NCBI GenBank assembly: GCA_016219875.1
Contig: JACRJZ010000119.1
Location: 1-55,291 of the forward strand
DNA length: 55,291 bases
From: Verrucomicrobiota bacterium
GTDB taxonomy: Bacteria > Verrucomicrobiota > Verrucomicrobiia > Limisphaerales > JACRJZ01
Reading direction: 5' to 3'
Shown: positions 35,105 to 43,763 of the stretch, one piece after another
How the letters are laid out: each line of letters starts with the position of its first letter
Numbering within the stretch: the stretch's first letter is position 1
Made by a program: the position numbers and the translations under genes
The notes under the pieces: model-generated
What the model saw: only the letters and a program-made list of their open reading frames with translations
Told to the model about the DNA's origin: nothing
Databases searched by the model: none

Positions 35105-35234
35105 TGCGGCGGGTGGCCTCCGCCCATTTTCGGCTTTGCTCCCTCTCCCAGTTCGGGTTCGATGAGCGCGCCGTCGGCCGAGGGACCGCGAGTTCCTCCG
35201 CGCAAGCTTGGCGTCAACGCTGGCGGCAGCGCGC

Positions 35235-37091
35235 ATGGCAGCCATCTTGGGCATATCGGCCTTATACCACGACAGCGCGGCAGCGCTCGTGGTGGACGGC
35301 CACCTTGTCGCCGCGGCGCAAGAGGAGCGGTTCACGCGGCGAAAGCACGATCCCGGCTTCCCCGCCCACGCCATCGCCTTCTGTCTGCGCGAGGCCGGCC
35401 TTGAGGCGGCGCAACTGGACTACCTCGCGTTTTACGACAAGCCGCTGACGAAGTTCGACCGGCTGTTGGAAACCTACCTGGCCTACGCGCCGGCGGGGTT
35501 CCGGAGCTTCCGCCTGGCGATGCCGGTGTGGCTGAAAGACAAGCTCCACCTGCGGCACACGCTGCGCCGGCATTTCGCCGCCGCGCGCCACGTGCCGCTG
35601 GTCTTTACCGACCATCACGAGAGCCACGCCGCGAGCGCGTTTTTCCCCAGCCCGTTCGAGTCCGCGGCCATCCTCACGGTCGATGGCGTGGGCGAGTGGA
35701 GCACGGCCACGCTGGGCGCGGGCGAAGGGAACAAGCTGCGGCTGCTCTCGCAACTCCGCTTCCCGCATTCGCTGGGTCTGCTCTATTCCGCGTTCACCTA
35801 CTACTGCGGCTTCAAGGTCAACAGCGGCGAATACAAGCTCATGGGCCTCGCGCCCTATGGCCAGCCCGTCTTCGCCGATCTCATCCTGTCGCGGCTCCTC
35901 GACCTGAAACCCGATGGCAGTTTCTGGATGAACATGGACTGCTTCAATTACTGCCAGGGACTGACGATGACGAACGATCGGTTCCACGCGCTCTTCGGCG
36001 GCCCGCCGCGGTCGCCGGACGCGCCCCTCGAACAGCGTCACGCGGACGTGGCTGCCAGCGTCCAGAAAGTCACGGAGGAAATCCTCCTCCGCATGGCGGC
36101 TGAAGCGCATCGCCGGACGAAGCTGAAGGACCTCGTGCTGGCCGGCGGCGTGGCGCTGAACTGTGTGGCCAACGGCCGGCTGCGGCGCGAAGGGCCGTTC
36201 GAGAACCTCTGGATTCAGCCCGCCGCGGGCGATGCCGGCGGCGCGCTCGGGGCCGCGCTGTTCGTCTGGCACCAGTTGTTGAACAAGCCGCGCCGGCCCA
36301 GCGGCCAGGACCGCCAGAACGGGAGTTGGCTGGGGCCGAGGTTTTCCAACGAGGAGATCGGAACGTTCCTCACCGAAGCGAACGCGCCGCACGAACGGTT
36401 CACCGATGAGGCGACGCTGCTTGAAGCGGTCGCCACACTCCTGGCGCAAGGCCGCATCGTCGGCTGGTTTCACGGGCGGATGGAATTCGGCCCGCGGGCG
36501 CTGGGGGCGCGCAGCATCCTGGGCGACGCCCGCAGCGCGACGATGCAGGCGACGATGAATCTCAAGATCAAGTTCCGCGAGAGCTTCCGTCCGTTCGCGC
36601 CCAGCGTGCTGCGCGAGCGCGCGGCGGACTTCTTCGCGCTGGGCGCGGGCGACGAAAGCCCGTACATGCTGCTGACGGCGCCGGTGCGGGAGAAGCATCG
36701 CCTGACGCTGAGCGACACAGAGCGGCGGACGATGGCCGACGATCCCGATCTGCGCCGCCGCGTGAAGGTCCCGCGCTCGACCGTGCCGGCGATCACGCAC
36801 GTCGATTACAGCGCGCGCCTCCAGACGGTGGACGAAGCGCGGCACGGGCGCTTCTGCCGGCTGCTCCGGGCGTTTGAGCGGCTGACGGGCTGTCCCATGA
36901 TCGTGAACACCAGCTTCAACGTCCGCGGCGAGCCGATCGTCTGCACGCCGCAGGACGCCTATCGCTGCTTCCTCGCGACCGGCATGGATGCGCTGGTGCT
37001 GGAGGATTTTGTGTTGTTGAAAGAGCGGATGAACACGAGCGTCACGGAAGCCGAGCGACGAAAACACCTGGCCCAATTTGAACCTGACTGA
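35235..37091 (+). CDS. Carbamoyltransferase (NodU/CmcH/TobZ family)
   Basis: 618 residues from ATG 35235 (MAAILGISALYHDSAAALVV); an upstream TTG at 35208 is unlikely. N-terminal Kae1-like ATPase fold with AAQEERFTRRKHDPGFP and DHHESHAASAFFPSP (metal-binding His pair), the segment VNSGEYKLMGLAPYG, and the C-terminal domain with HGRMEFGPRALGARSILGD and NTSFNVRGEPIVCTPQDAY. Relatives use carbamoyl phosphate and ATP to carbamoylate hydroxyls of antibiotics, Nod factors or glycans. With the SxtJ and DUF5989 genes it forms a trio often found in glycan/exopolysaccharide loci; the acceptor is unknown and no glycosyltransferase is nearby. Confidence 0.93.
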   Translation: MAAILGISALYHDSAAALVVDGHLVAAAQEERFTRRKHDPGFPAHAIAFCLREAGLEAAQLDYLAFYDKPLTKFDRLLETYLAYAPAGFRSFRLAMPVWLKDKLHLRHTLRRHFAAARHVPLVFTDHHESHAASAFFPSPFESAAILTVDGVGEWSTATLGAGEGNKLRLLSQLRFPHSLGLLYSAFTYYCGFKVNSGEYKLMGLAPYGQPVFADLILSRLLDLKPDGSFWMNMDCFNYCQGLTMTNDRFHALFGGPPRSPDAPLEQRHADVAASVQKVTEEILLRMAAEAHRRTKLKDLVLAGGVALNCVANGRLRREGPFENLWIQPAAGDAGGALGAALFVWHQLLNKPRRPSGQDRQNGSWLGPRFSNEEIGTFLTEANAPHERFTDEATLLEAVATLLAQGRIVGWFHGRMEFGPRALGARSILGDARSATMQATMNLKIKFRESFRPFAPSVLRERAADFFALGAGDESPYMLLTAPVREKHRLTLSDTERRTMADDPDLRRRVKVPRSTVPAITHVDYSARLQTVDEARHGRFCRLLRAFERLTGCPMIVNTSFNVRGEPIVCTPQDAYRCFLATGMDALVLEDFVLLKERMNTSVTEAERRKHLAQFEPD

Positions 37092-37096
37092 AGTTG

Positions 37097-37263
37097 AAAT
37101 CCGAAGTGGACACCACGAAACACACGAAAGACACGAAAGGGCTGACCCGACTTCATCCTATTCCCCCGCGCGACTTCTGTGCGAGGCCAGCACGGCAGTT
37201 CCGGTTCTGCTTTCGTGTGGTTCGTGTGTTTCGTGGTGATTCAAGATCGAAGTTCTGACTGAA
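37097..37263 (+). repeat. Palindromic element, family C, copy 1, inside the carbamoyltransferase operon
   Basis: Left arm about 37108-37140 (accacgaaacacacgaaaga), right arm about 37210-37240 (ttcgtgtggttcgtgtgttt, then cgtggtgattcaa). The middle (gctgacccgact...gttccggttctg) is homologous, in inverted orientation, to the middle of the element at 41130-41263, so whole elements and not just arms are conserved. It separates the carbamoyltransferase from sxtJ. Confidence 0.85.
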
Positions 37264-37274
37264 GCCTGCTCTGC

Positions 37275-37691
37275 ATGAAATGGTCTGACCTGCCCATCCA
37301 TCCGACCCCGAAAGCCCTCCGCCAGTTCGCCGCGGCGTGGCTGGTCGTCTTTCTCGCCCTGGGCGCGCATCAGTACTTCGCGCGCGGACACGAGAAGCTG
37401 GGACTGGCGCTGGGCGCGATGGCAGTGGCCGTTGGCGGGCTGGGGCTGGCCAAGCCTGCGCTGGTGCGGTGGATTTTTGTTGGCTGGATGGTGGCGGCGT
37501 TTCCGATCGGCTGGCTGGTGTCGCAGTTTCTGCTGGCGGTGGTGTTCTTCGGAGTCCTCACGCCGCTGGCGGTGTTCTTCCGGCTGCGCGGGCGCGACCT
37601 GCTTCAGCGCAGACAGTCGCGCGACCAGGCGAGTTATTGGACGCCGAAGCAAACGCCGCCGGATGTGCGAAGCTACCTCCGGCCATACTGA
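37275..37691 (+). CDS. SxtJ-family membrane protein
   Basis: 138 residues, three to four membrane spans (QFAAAWLVVFLALGAHQYF, LGLALGAMAVAVGGLGLA, WIFVGWMVAAFPIGWLV, LAVVFFGVLTPLAVFF) and the SxtJ-like end RLRGRDLLQRR...SYWTPKQ. SxtJ was named in saxitoxin clusters and is commonly beside carbamoyltransferases with DUF5989; its biochemical role is unknown. Its place after the carbamoyltransferase and 26 bp before the DUF5989 gene supports the call. Confidence 0.85.
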   Translation: MKWSDLPIHPTPKALRQFAAAWLVVFLALGAHQYFARGHEKLGLALGAMAVAVGGLGLAKPALVRWIFVGWMVAAFPIGWLVSQFLLAVVFFGVLTPLAVFFRLRGRDLLQRRQSRDQASYWTPKQTPPDVRSYLRPY

Positions 37692-37717
37692 CTCCGGGAT
37701 TGAGAAGGTACCAAACC

Positions 37718-37918
37718 ATGAGCAAGCCAGAGATGAACGAGTTTGAAACCGCCGCCGCCGAGCCGTCGCGCGTGGGATTCTTCCGCGAGCTATGGGGCTT
37801 TATGAAAGAGAACAAGAAGTGGTGGCTGCTGCCCATTCTGGTGGTGCTCCTCCTGTTCAGCGCGCTGATTCTCCTGAACGGCACGGGGCTGGCGCCGTTC
37901 ATCTACACGTTGTTCTGA
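37718..37918 (+). CDS. DUF5989 family small membrane protein
   Basis: 66 residues; ATG 37718 preceded by gagaagg, a good ribosome-binding site. A polar N-terminus with FFRELWGFMKENKKWWLLP leads into one membrane span (ILVVLLLFSALILLNGTG) and ends LAPFIYTLF. This FxxELWxFMxxxKKWWLxP pattern is the DUF5989 signature. It is the third member of the carbamoyltransferase-SxtJ-DUF5989 unit and probably helps hold the complex at the inner membrane (inference). Confidence 0.85.
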   Translation: MSKPEMNEFETAAAEPSRVGFFRELWGFMKENKKWWLLPILVVLLLFSALILLNGTGLAPFIYTLF

Positions 37919-37939
37919 GCGAGAACGCCGAGCGTGATG

Positions 37940-38060
37940 AACCACGAAATACACGAATTACACGAAACGCCGGAGCCACCTCAGTTCCGGCGACAAGGAC
38001 AAGCTTGGCGCAACTCGTTAGGGCGAGGAAGCCGGTTCCTTTCGTGTGTTTCGTGGTTTC
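37940..38060 (+). repeat. Palindromic element, family C, copy 2
   Basis: Left arm about 37940-37968 (accacgaaatacacgaatta), right arm about 38040-38060 (tttcgtgtgtttcgtggttt). Lies between the DUF5989 gene and hypF and extends into the open frame upstream of hypF, which is why a false GTG start at 38046 appears. Confidence 0.8.
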
Positions 38061-38084
38061 CACCTCGGAAATCGGGTTGAACGG

Positions 38085-40751
38085 ATGGCTGACGCGGTTT
38101 CAACACCCTCGGACAACGTTCCTCTCGGCCGCGCCGAATCGGACTTCGGCGCTCCCGCCCAACGCGCGCGGCTCCGTGTCGTGGTGCGCGGCGCGGTGCA
38201 AGGCGTGGGCTTCCGGCCGTTCGTCTTCCGGCTCGCCACGGAGCTGGGCTTGGCGGGCTGGGTCAGCAACTCGCTGCAGGGCCTCTTCACGGAGGTGGAA
38301 GGCCCGCGCGCCGTGCTCCGGCAGTTCCTCGGGCGCCTCGAAACGGAGAAGCCGCCGCGCAGTTTCATTCAAAGCCTGGAAGCGTCGTGGCTTGACCCGG
38401 TGGGCTTCGGGCGGTTCGAGATTCGGCCCAGCGAGGAAACCGGCCCGCGCCGCGCGCTGGTGCTCCCGGACATCGCCACGTGCCCGGATTGCCTGCGGGA
38501 AATCTTCGATCCGGCGGACCGCCGCCATCGCTATCCCTTCACCAACTGCACGAACTGCGGGCCGCGCTTCAGCATCATCGAGTCGCTGCCCTACGACCGC
38601 GCGAACACGTCCATGCGGCGGTTCGCGATGTGCCCTCAGTGCCAGGCCGAATACGAGGACCCGCGCGACCGCCGCTTCCACGCGCAGCCCAACGCCTGTC
38701 CGGTCTGCGGGCCGCGCCTGGAACTTTGGGACGCGGCCGGCGCTGTGTTGAGCACGCGGGACGAGGCCTTGCGGGCCGCGGCCGACGCGATCCGCTGCGG
38801 CCAGATCGTCGCGGTCAAGGGACTGGGTGGCTTTCACTTGATGGTCGCGGCGCGCGAGGACGTGGCCGTGCGCCGGCTGCGCGAACGAAAGCATCGCGAG
38901 GAGAAACCGTTCGCGCTGATGTTTCCGTCGCTGGACGCGGTGAAGGAGGCTTGTGCGGTGGACGAATGGGAGGAACGGCTGTTGCGCTCGCCGGAAGCGC
39001 CGATGGTGTTGTTGAAACGGCGGAGGGTTGGAGGGTTGGAGGGTTGGAGTGCCGAGGGCCATGACGAACATGACTCCACGACTTCATCACTCCATGACCC
39101 CATTGCTTCCGCCGTCGCGCCCGGCAACCCCCACCTCGGCGTCATGCTGCCCTACACGCCGCTGCATCACTTGCTGTTGGCGGAGGTCGGGGCCGCGGTC
39201 GTGGCCACCAGCGGCAACTTGAGCGACGAGCCGATTTGCACCGATGAACGCGAGGCGCTGGAACGGCTGCGCGGCTTGGCGGACGTCTTCCTCGTTCACG
39301 ACCGCCCCATTGTCCGGCACGTCGATGACTCGATCGTGCGCGTGATGCTGGGGCGCGAACTCGTGATGCGCCGGGCGCGCGGCTACGCGCCGCTGCCGAT
39401 TACGACAAAAGTTGCGAGTTCCGAGTTCCGGGTTCCGAGTCTGGAATCAGGTTTGCCGGAACTGCCGGAGCGCGGCTGTCCCAGCCGCAGCAACCAGATA
39501 CTTGAAGGGGTCTTGGAATGTCCCCACGTCTCGCTGACCGGGAACGTGGCTGCGGCTGGGACAGCCGCGCTCCGGCCCGGTCGTTCTTCCGACGCGGACC
39601 AACTCGAAACTCGGAACTCGGAACCCGAAACGATTCTCGCCGTCGGCGCCCACCTGAAGAACTCCGTCGCGCTCGCCGTCGGCCGGCAAGTGTTCCTCAG
39701 CCAGCACATCGGCGACCTTGAAACCGAGTTGTCGCTGGCCGCGTTCCGCCGGGTGATCGGCGACTTCGAGCGGCTCTACGACGCGCGGCCCGCGAGCGTC
39801 GCGGCGGACCTTCATCCTGACTATCTTTCCACGAAGTTCGCGCGCGGGCTCGGTCTGCCGGTCGTGGCGGTGCAGCACCACTTCGCGCATGTCCTGGCTT
39901 GCATGGCGGAAAACGAACTGGAGCCGCCGGTCCTGGGCGTTTCGTGGGACGGCACCGGTCTGGGCCTCGACGGCACGATTTGGGGCGGGGAGTTTCTGCG
40001 CGTGACCGGGGAAGGCTTCGCTCGGTTTGCGCACTGGCGCACGTTCCGATTGCCTGGCGGCGAGCAAGCCGTGAAAGAGCCGCGCCGCGTCGCCCTGGGA
40101 TTGTTGCACGAACTATTGGGTGAGGCCGTGTTCGAGCGCGGCGACCTCGCGCCGGTGAAGGCGTTTCGCCCCGCGGAGTTGTCGCTGCTTCGTCAGAGCT
40201 TGGAGAGGAAACTGAACGCGCCGGTGACCTCCAGCATGGGCCGCTTGTTTGATGCGGTCGCCGGGATTGCCGGCTTGAAGCAGGTGATGCGCTTCGAGGG
40301 GCAGGCCGCGATGGAGTTGGAGTTTGCGTTGGAAGGCGAGGAGACGATGGAGAGTTACGAAGTGCGGATGGTGGAGGGCGACGTGCCGAGCGCAGGAGCC
40401 GCGCCACCCGCTGGCGAGGCCTCTTTCATCGTGGACTGGGAACCGATGATCCGCGCGATCCTGGCCGATGTTCGAGCGCGTGTCCCCACGGCGCGCATCT
40501 CGGCGCGATTTCACAACGCGCTGGCCGAGGCCATTGTCGGCGTCGCCCGGCGGGCGGGACTGGAGCGCGTGGTCCTGACGGGCGGCTGTTTTCAAAACCG
40601 GCCGCTGACCGAGCGGGCGGTTCTCCGGTTGCAGGCGGGCGGCTTTCGGCCATACTGGCACCAGCGCGTTCCGCCCAACGACGGCGGCATCGCCCTCGGC
40701 CAGATTGTGGCGGCGATGCGCGCGCAGAACCGACAACGACCATGTGCTTAG
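38085..40751 (+). CDS. hypF: Carbamoyltransferase HypF, with two in-frame repeat-derived insertions
   Basis: Makes the CN ligand precursor of [NiFe] hydrogenases by carbamoylating HypE. 888 residues from ATG 38085, against about 750 in E. coli. Acylphosphatase domain with GAVQGVGFR at about 36-44; four CxxC zinc-finger pairs at C133/C136, C155/C158, C183/C186, C205/C208; YrdC domain with QIVAVKGLGGFHLMV and RRLRERKHREEKPFALMF; Kae1-like domain with VQHHFAHVLACMAEN, SWDGTGLGLDGTIWGGEFL and VVLTGGCFQNRPLTE. Extra segments at about residues 313-342 and 443-515 map onto repetitive or palindromic DNA and sit in two inter-domain linkers. All family motifs are intact, so the protein may still work. 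hypC overlaps the 3' end by 10 bp; other hyp genes and the hydrogenase must be elsewhere. Confidence 0.95.
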   Translation: MADAVSTPSDNVPLGRAESDFGAPAQRARLRVVVRGAVQGVGFRPFVFRLATELGLAGWVSNSLQGLFTEVEGPRAVLRQFLGRLETEKPPRSFIQSLEASWLDPVGFGRFEIRPSEETGPRRALVLPDIATCPDCLREIFDPADRRHRYPFTNCTNCGPRFSIIESLPYDRANTSMRRFAMCPQCQAEYEDPRDRRFHAQPNACPVCGPRLELWDAAGAVLSTRDEALRAAADAIRCGQIVAVKGLGGFHLMVAAREDVAVRRLRERKHREEKPFALMFPSLDAVKEACAVDEWEERLLRSPEAPMVLLKRRRVGGLEGWSAEGHDEHDSTTSSLHDPIASAVAPGNPHLGVMLPYTPLHHLLLAEVGAAVVATSGNLSDEPICTDEREALERLRGLADVFLVHDRPIVRHVDDSIVRVMLGRELVMRRARGYAPLPITTKVASSEFRVPSLESGLPELPERGCPSRSNQILEGVLECPHVSLTGNVAAAGTAALRPGRSSDADQLETRNSEPETILAVGAHLKNSVALAVGRQVFLSQHIGDLETELSLAAFRRVIGDFERLYDARPASVAADLHPDYLSTKFARGLGLPVVAVQHHFAHVLACMAENELEPPVLGVSWDGTGLGLDGTIWGGEFLRVTGEGFARFAHWRTFRLPGGEQAVKEPRRVALGLLHELLGEAVFERGDLAPVKAFRPAELSLLRQSLERKLNAPVTSSMGRLFDAVAGIAGLKQVMRFEGQAAMELEFALEGEETMESYEVRMVEGDVPSAGAAPPAGEASFIVDWEPMIRAILADVRARVPTARISARFHNALAEAIVGVARRAGLERVVLTGGCFQNRPLTERAVLRLQAGGFRPYWHQRVPPNDGGIALGQIVAAMRAQNRQRPCA
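39021..39110 (+). repeat. Repeat-derived insertion 1 inside hypF
   Basis: Starts with three copies of the 8-bp unit ggagggtt (39022-39048) and continues with atgactccacgacttcatca/ctccatgacccc. It encodes a segment containing VGGLEGWSAEGHDEHDSTT between the strand PMVLLKRR and APGNPHLGVMLP. E. coli HypF has a linker about 20 residues shorter here. Confidence 0.7.
39411..39630 (+). repeat. Nested palindromic element (family G, copy 2) inside hypF
   Basis: Outer arms about 39411-39440 (gttgcgagttccgagttccg) and 39599-39630 (ccaactcgaaactcggaact); inner arms 39467-39490 (ggagcgcggctgtcccagcc/gcag) and 39550-39573. The inner arm shares a 20-bp exact stretch with the intergenic copy at 34980-34999. 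It encodes about residues 443-515, between YAPLPI (end of the YrdC part) and ILAVGAHLKNSVAL (start of the Kae1-like part), without a stop or frameshift. Confidence 0.9.
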
Positions 40752-41011
40752 CGATACCAGGCAAGATTGTGAGTGTGAACGAAGCCGAGCCGATGCTGCG
40801 CACCGGCAAGGTGAGCTTCGGCGGCGTGATGAAAGAAGTCAGCCTCGCCTACGTGCCCGAGGCGAAGATCGGCGACTACGTCATCGTCCACGTCGGCTTC
40901 GCGCTGAGCATCGTCGATGAAGCAGAAGCCCAGCAGACCCTCGACTACCTCAAGCAGATGGATGAGTTGGTGGAACTGGAAGAGGGAGCGGCCAAGCCAG
41001 GCGGGCCGTAG
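40742..41011 (+). CDS. hypC: Hydrogenase maturation chaperone HypC/HybG
   Basis: 89 residues. Begins MCLAIPGKIVSV; the processed N-terminal Cys2 is the essential residue that carries the Fe(CN)2CO unit with HypD before delivery to the large subunit. Other family marks: SFGGVMKEVSLAYVPEA and GDYVIVHVGFALSIVDEAEA. Overlaps the hypF stop by 10 bp (ATG 40742, hypF TAG 40749-40751), so translation is coupled. hypD and hypE would be expected next but a repeat and xylB follow. Confidence 0.96.
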   Translation: MCLAIPGKIVSVNEAEPMLRTGKVSFGGVMKEVSLAYVPEAKIGDYVIVHVGFALSIVDEAEAQQTLDYLKQMDELVELEEGAAKPGGP

Positions 41012-41068
41012 CGATAGCGGCAGGCAGGATGCCCGCAGCCACCGGGAAGGAAGAACCGCCCAAACCCC

Positions 41069-41302
41069 GTAGCCGCTGACGTGAGGTGGCGCTCACGTTC
41101 TCCTGTCCTCTGAATCCGAAATCCGAAGTGGGCACCACGAAACACACGAAACACACGAAAGCAGAACCGGAACCGTCATGCTGGCCCTGCCCAAGAGTCG
41201 CGCGATGGAAAATGGTGAAATGGGGCCAGCCTTTTCGTGTGTTTCGTGGTGATTCAAAATCGGGGTTCAGGCTGAATGGAGCCTCCTCACGTCGGCTGCT
41301 AC
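41069..41302 (+). repeat. Nested palindrome: family B arms enclosing a family C element
   Basis: Outer B arms 41069-41094 (gtagccgctgacgtgaggtg) and 41279-41302 (gagcctcctcacgtcggctg). Inside is a complete family C element with arms about 41130-41160 (ccacgaaacacacgaaacac) and 41232-41263 (ttttcgtgtgtttcgtggtg), whose middle matches copy C1 in reverse. It fills the gap between convergent hypC and xylB. Confidence 0.87.
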
Positions 41303-41319
41303 GAGGCTTTGCACGAGGC

Positions 41320-42846
<1,527 letters not shown>

Positions 42847-42849
42847 GGG

Positions 42850-42974
42850 AGGAGCGTTGAAACGTTGATGAGATGAAAGGTTGAAGCGTTGCCGCGGCAG
42901 AACGTTGAAGCGTTGGAGCAGCTAAGGGCGATGAAACGATCACTCTTCAACCCTTTAACCCTTCAACGCTTCAC
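42850..42974 (+). repeat. Palindromic element, family D, copy 2
   Basis: Left arm about 42853-42890 (gcgttgaaacgttgatgaga, tgaaaggttgaagcgttg), right arm about 42943-42974 (ctcttcaaccctttaaccct, tcaacgcttcac). Lies between frr and xylB and ends 6 bp from the frr stop. Confidence 0.78.
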
Positions 42975-42980
42975 CGAAAA

Positions 42981-43541
42981 TCACACCGTCATGATTTCCT
43001 TTTCCTTGTCCGCGACGTGCTTGTCGATCCGGCCGATGTAATCGTCGGTCAGCTTCTGCAGTTCTTTCTCGCCGTGCTTCTCGTCGTCTTCGGGAATGGT
43101 GCCGGCCGACTTCTCCTTCTTCAGCAGTTCCATCGCGTCGCGACGGACGTGGCGGATGGCGACGCGGCCATCTTCGGCGAGCTTGTGAATGTGCTTGGTA
43201 AGTTGCACGCGGCGCTCCTGGCTCAGTTCCGGAAGGAACAGCCGGATGGTCTTGCCTTGGATCTGCGGGTTCAGACCGAGGCTGCTCTTCTGGATGGCCT
43301 TTTCAATGGGATGGACCGAGTTCACGTCCCAAGGCTGGATGTGGATGGCGCGCGCTTCGGGCGTGGTGATGCCGGCTAGTTCGCGGATGCGCATCTGGGA
43401 GCCATAAACCTCGACCACGATGTTCTCCACCAAGGCCGGCGAGGCTTTGCCCGTGCGCACCGCAGCGAACTCGTGCGCCACGAACTGTTCGGACTTCAGC
43501 ATCTTGTCTTCCGCTTCGAGTAGGATGTCATCGACTGGCAT
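42981..43541 (-). CDS. frr: Ribosome recycling factor
   Basis: Splits post-termination ribosomes with EF-G. 186 residues, the standard length. Characteristic segments: FAAVRTGKASPALVENIVVE, SQMRIRELAGITTPEARAIH, IRLFLPELSQERRVQLTKH and AIRHVRRDAMELLKKEKS. ATG 43541 begins MPVDDILLEAEDKML. pyrH or tsf, its usual partners, are not adjacent; instead thpR lies upstream across a family B repeat. Confidence 0.97.
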   Translation of the reverse strand: MPVDDILLEAEDKMLKSEQFVAHEFAAVRTGKASPALVENIVVEVYGSQMRIRELAGITTPEARAIHIQPWDVNSVHPIEKAIQKSSLGLNPQIQGKTIRLFLPELSQERRVQLTKHIHKLAEDGRVAIRHVRRDAMELLKKEKSAGTIPEDDEKHGEKELQKLTDDYIGRIDKHVADKEKEIMTV

Positions 43542-43644
43542 AAGTGGGGCGGAGAGTAGCAGAAGGGCCGGACGGGATGCAAGGAATGGGAACGGGAAAC
43601 ACGCGAATCGTAAAACGTGAAAGCGGAAGCGATTTCAGAACCCC

Positions 43645-43722
43645 GTAGCAGCCGACGTGAGGAGGCTCCATTTCCAATCTGCAATCTGCAATCGATGTGA
43701 GCCTCCTCACGTCGGCTGCGAC
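43645..43722 (-). repeat. Family B element, copy 4
   Basis: Arms 43645-43668 (gtagcagccgacgtgaggag) and 43699-43722 (gcctcctcacgtcggctgcg) around a 30-bp middle tttccaatctgcaatctgca/atcgat. Apart from a 14-bp loop duplication it is the inverted twin of the copy inside thpR, 450 bp away. Confidence 0.88.
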
Positions 43723-43763
43723 GGCTTTGAAGGAGGCTCCTCAGGTTTCGCTGCGGTGCCCAA

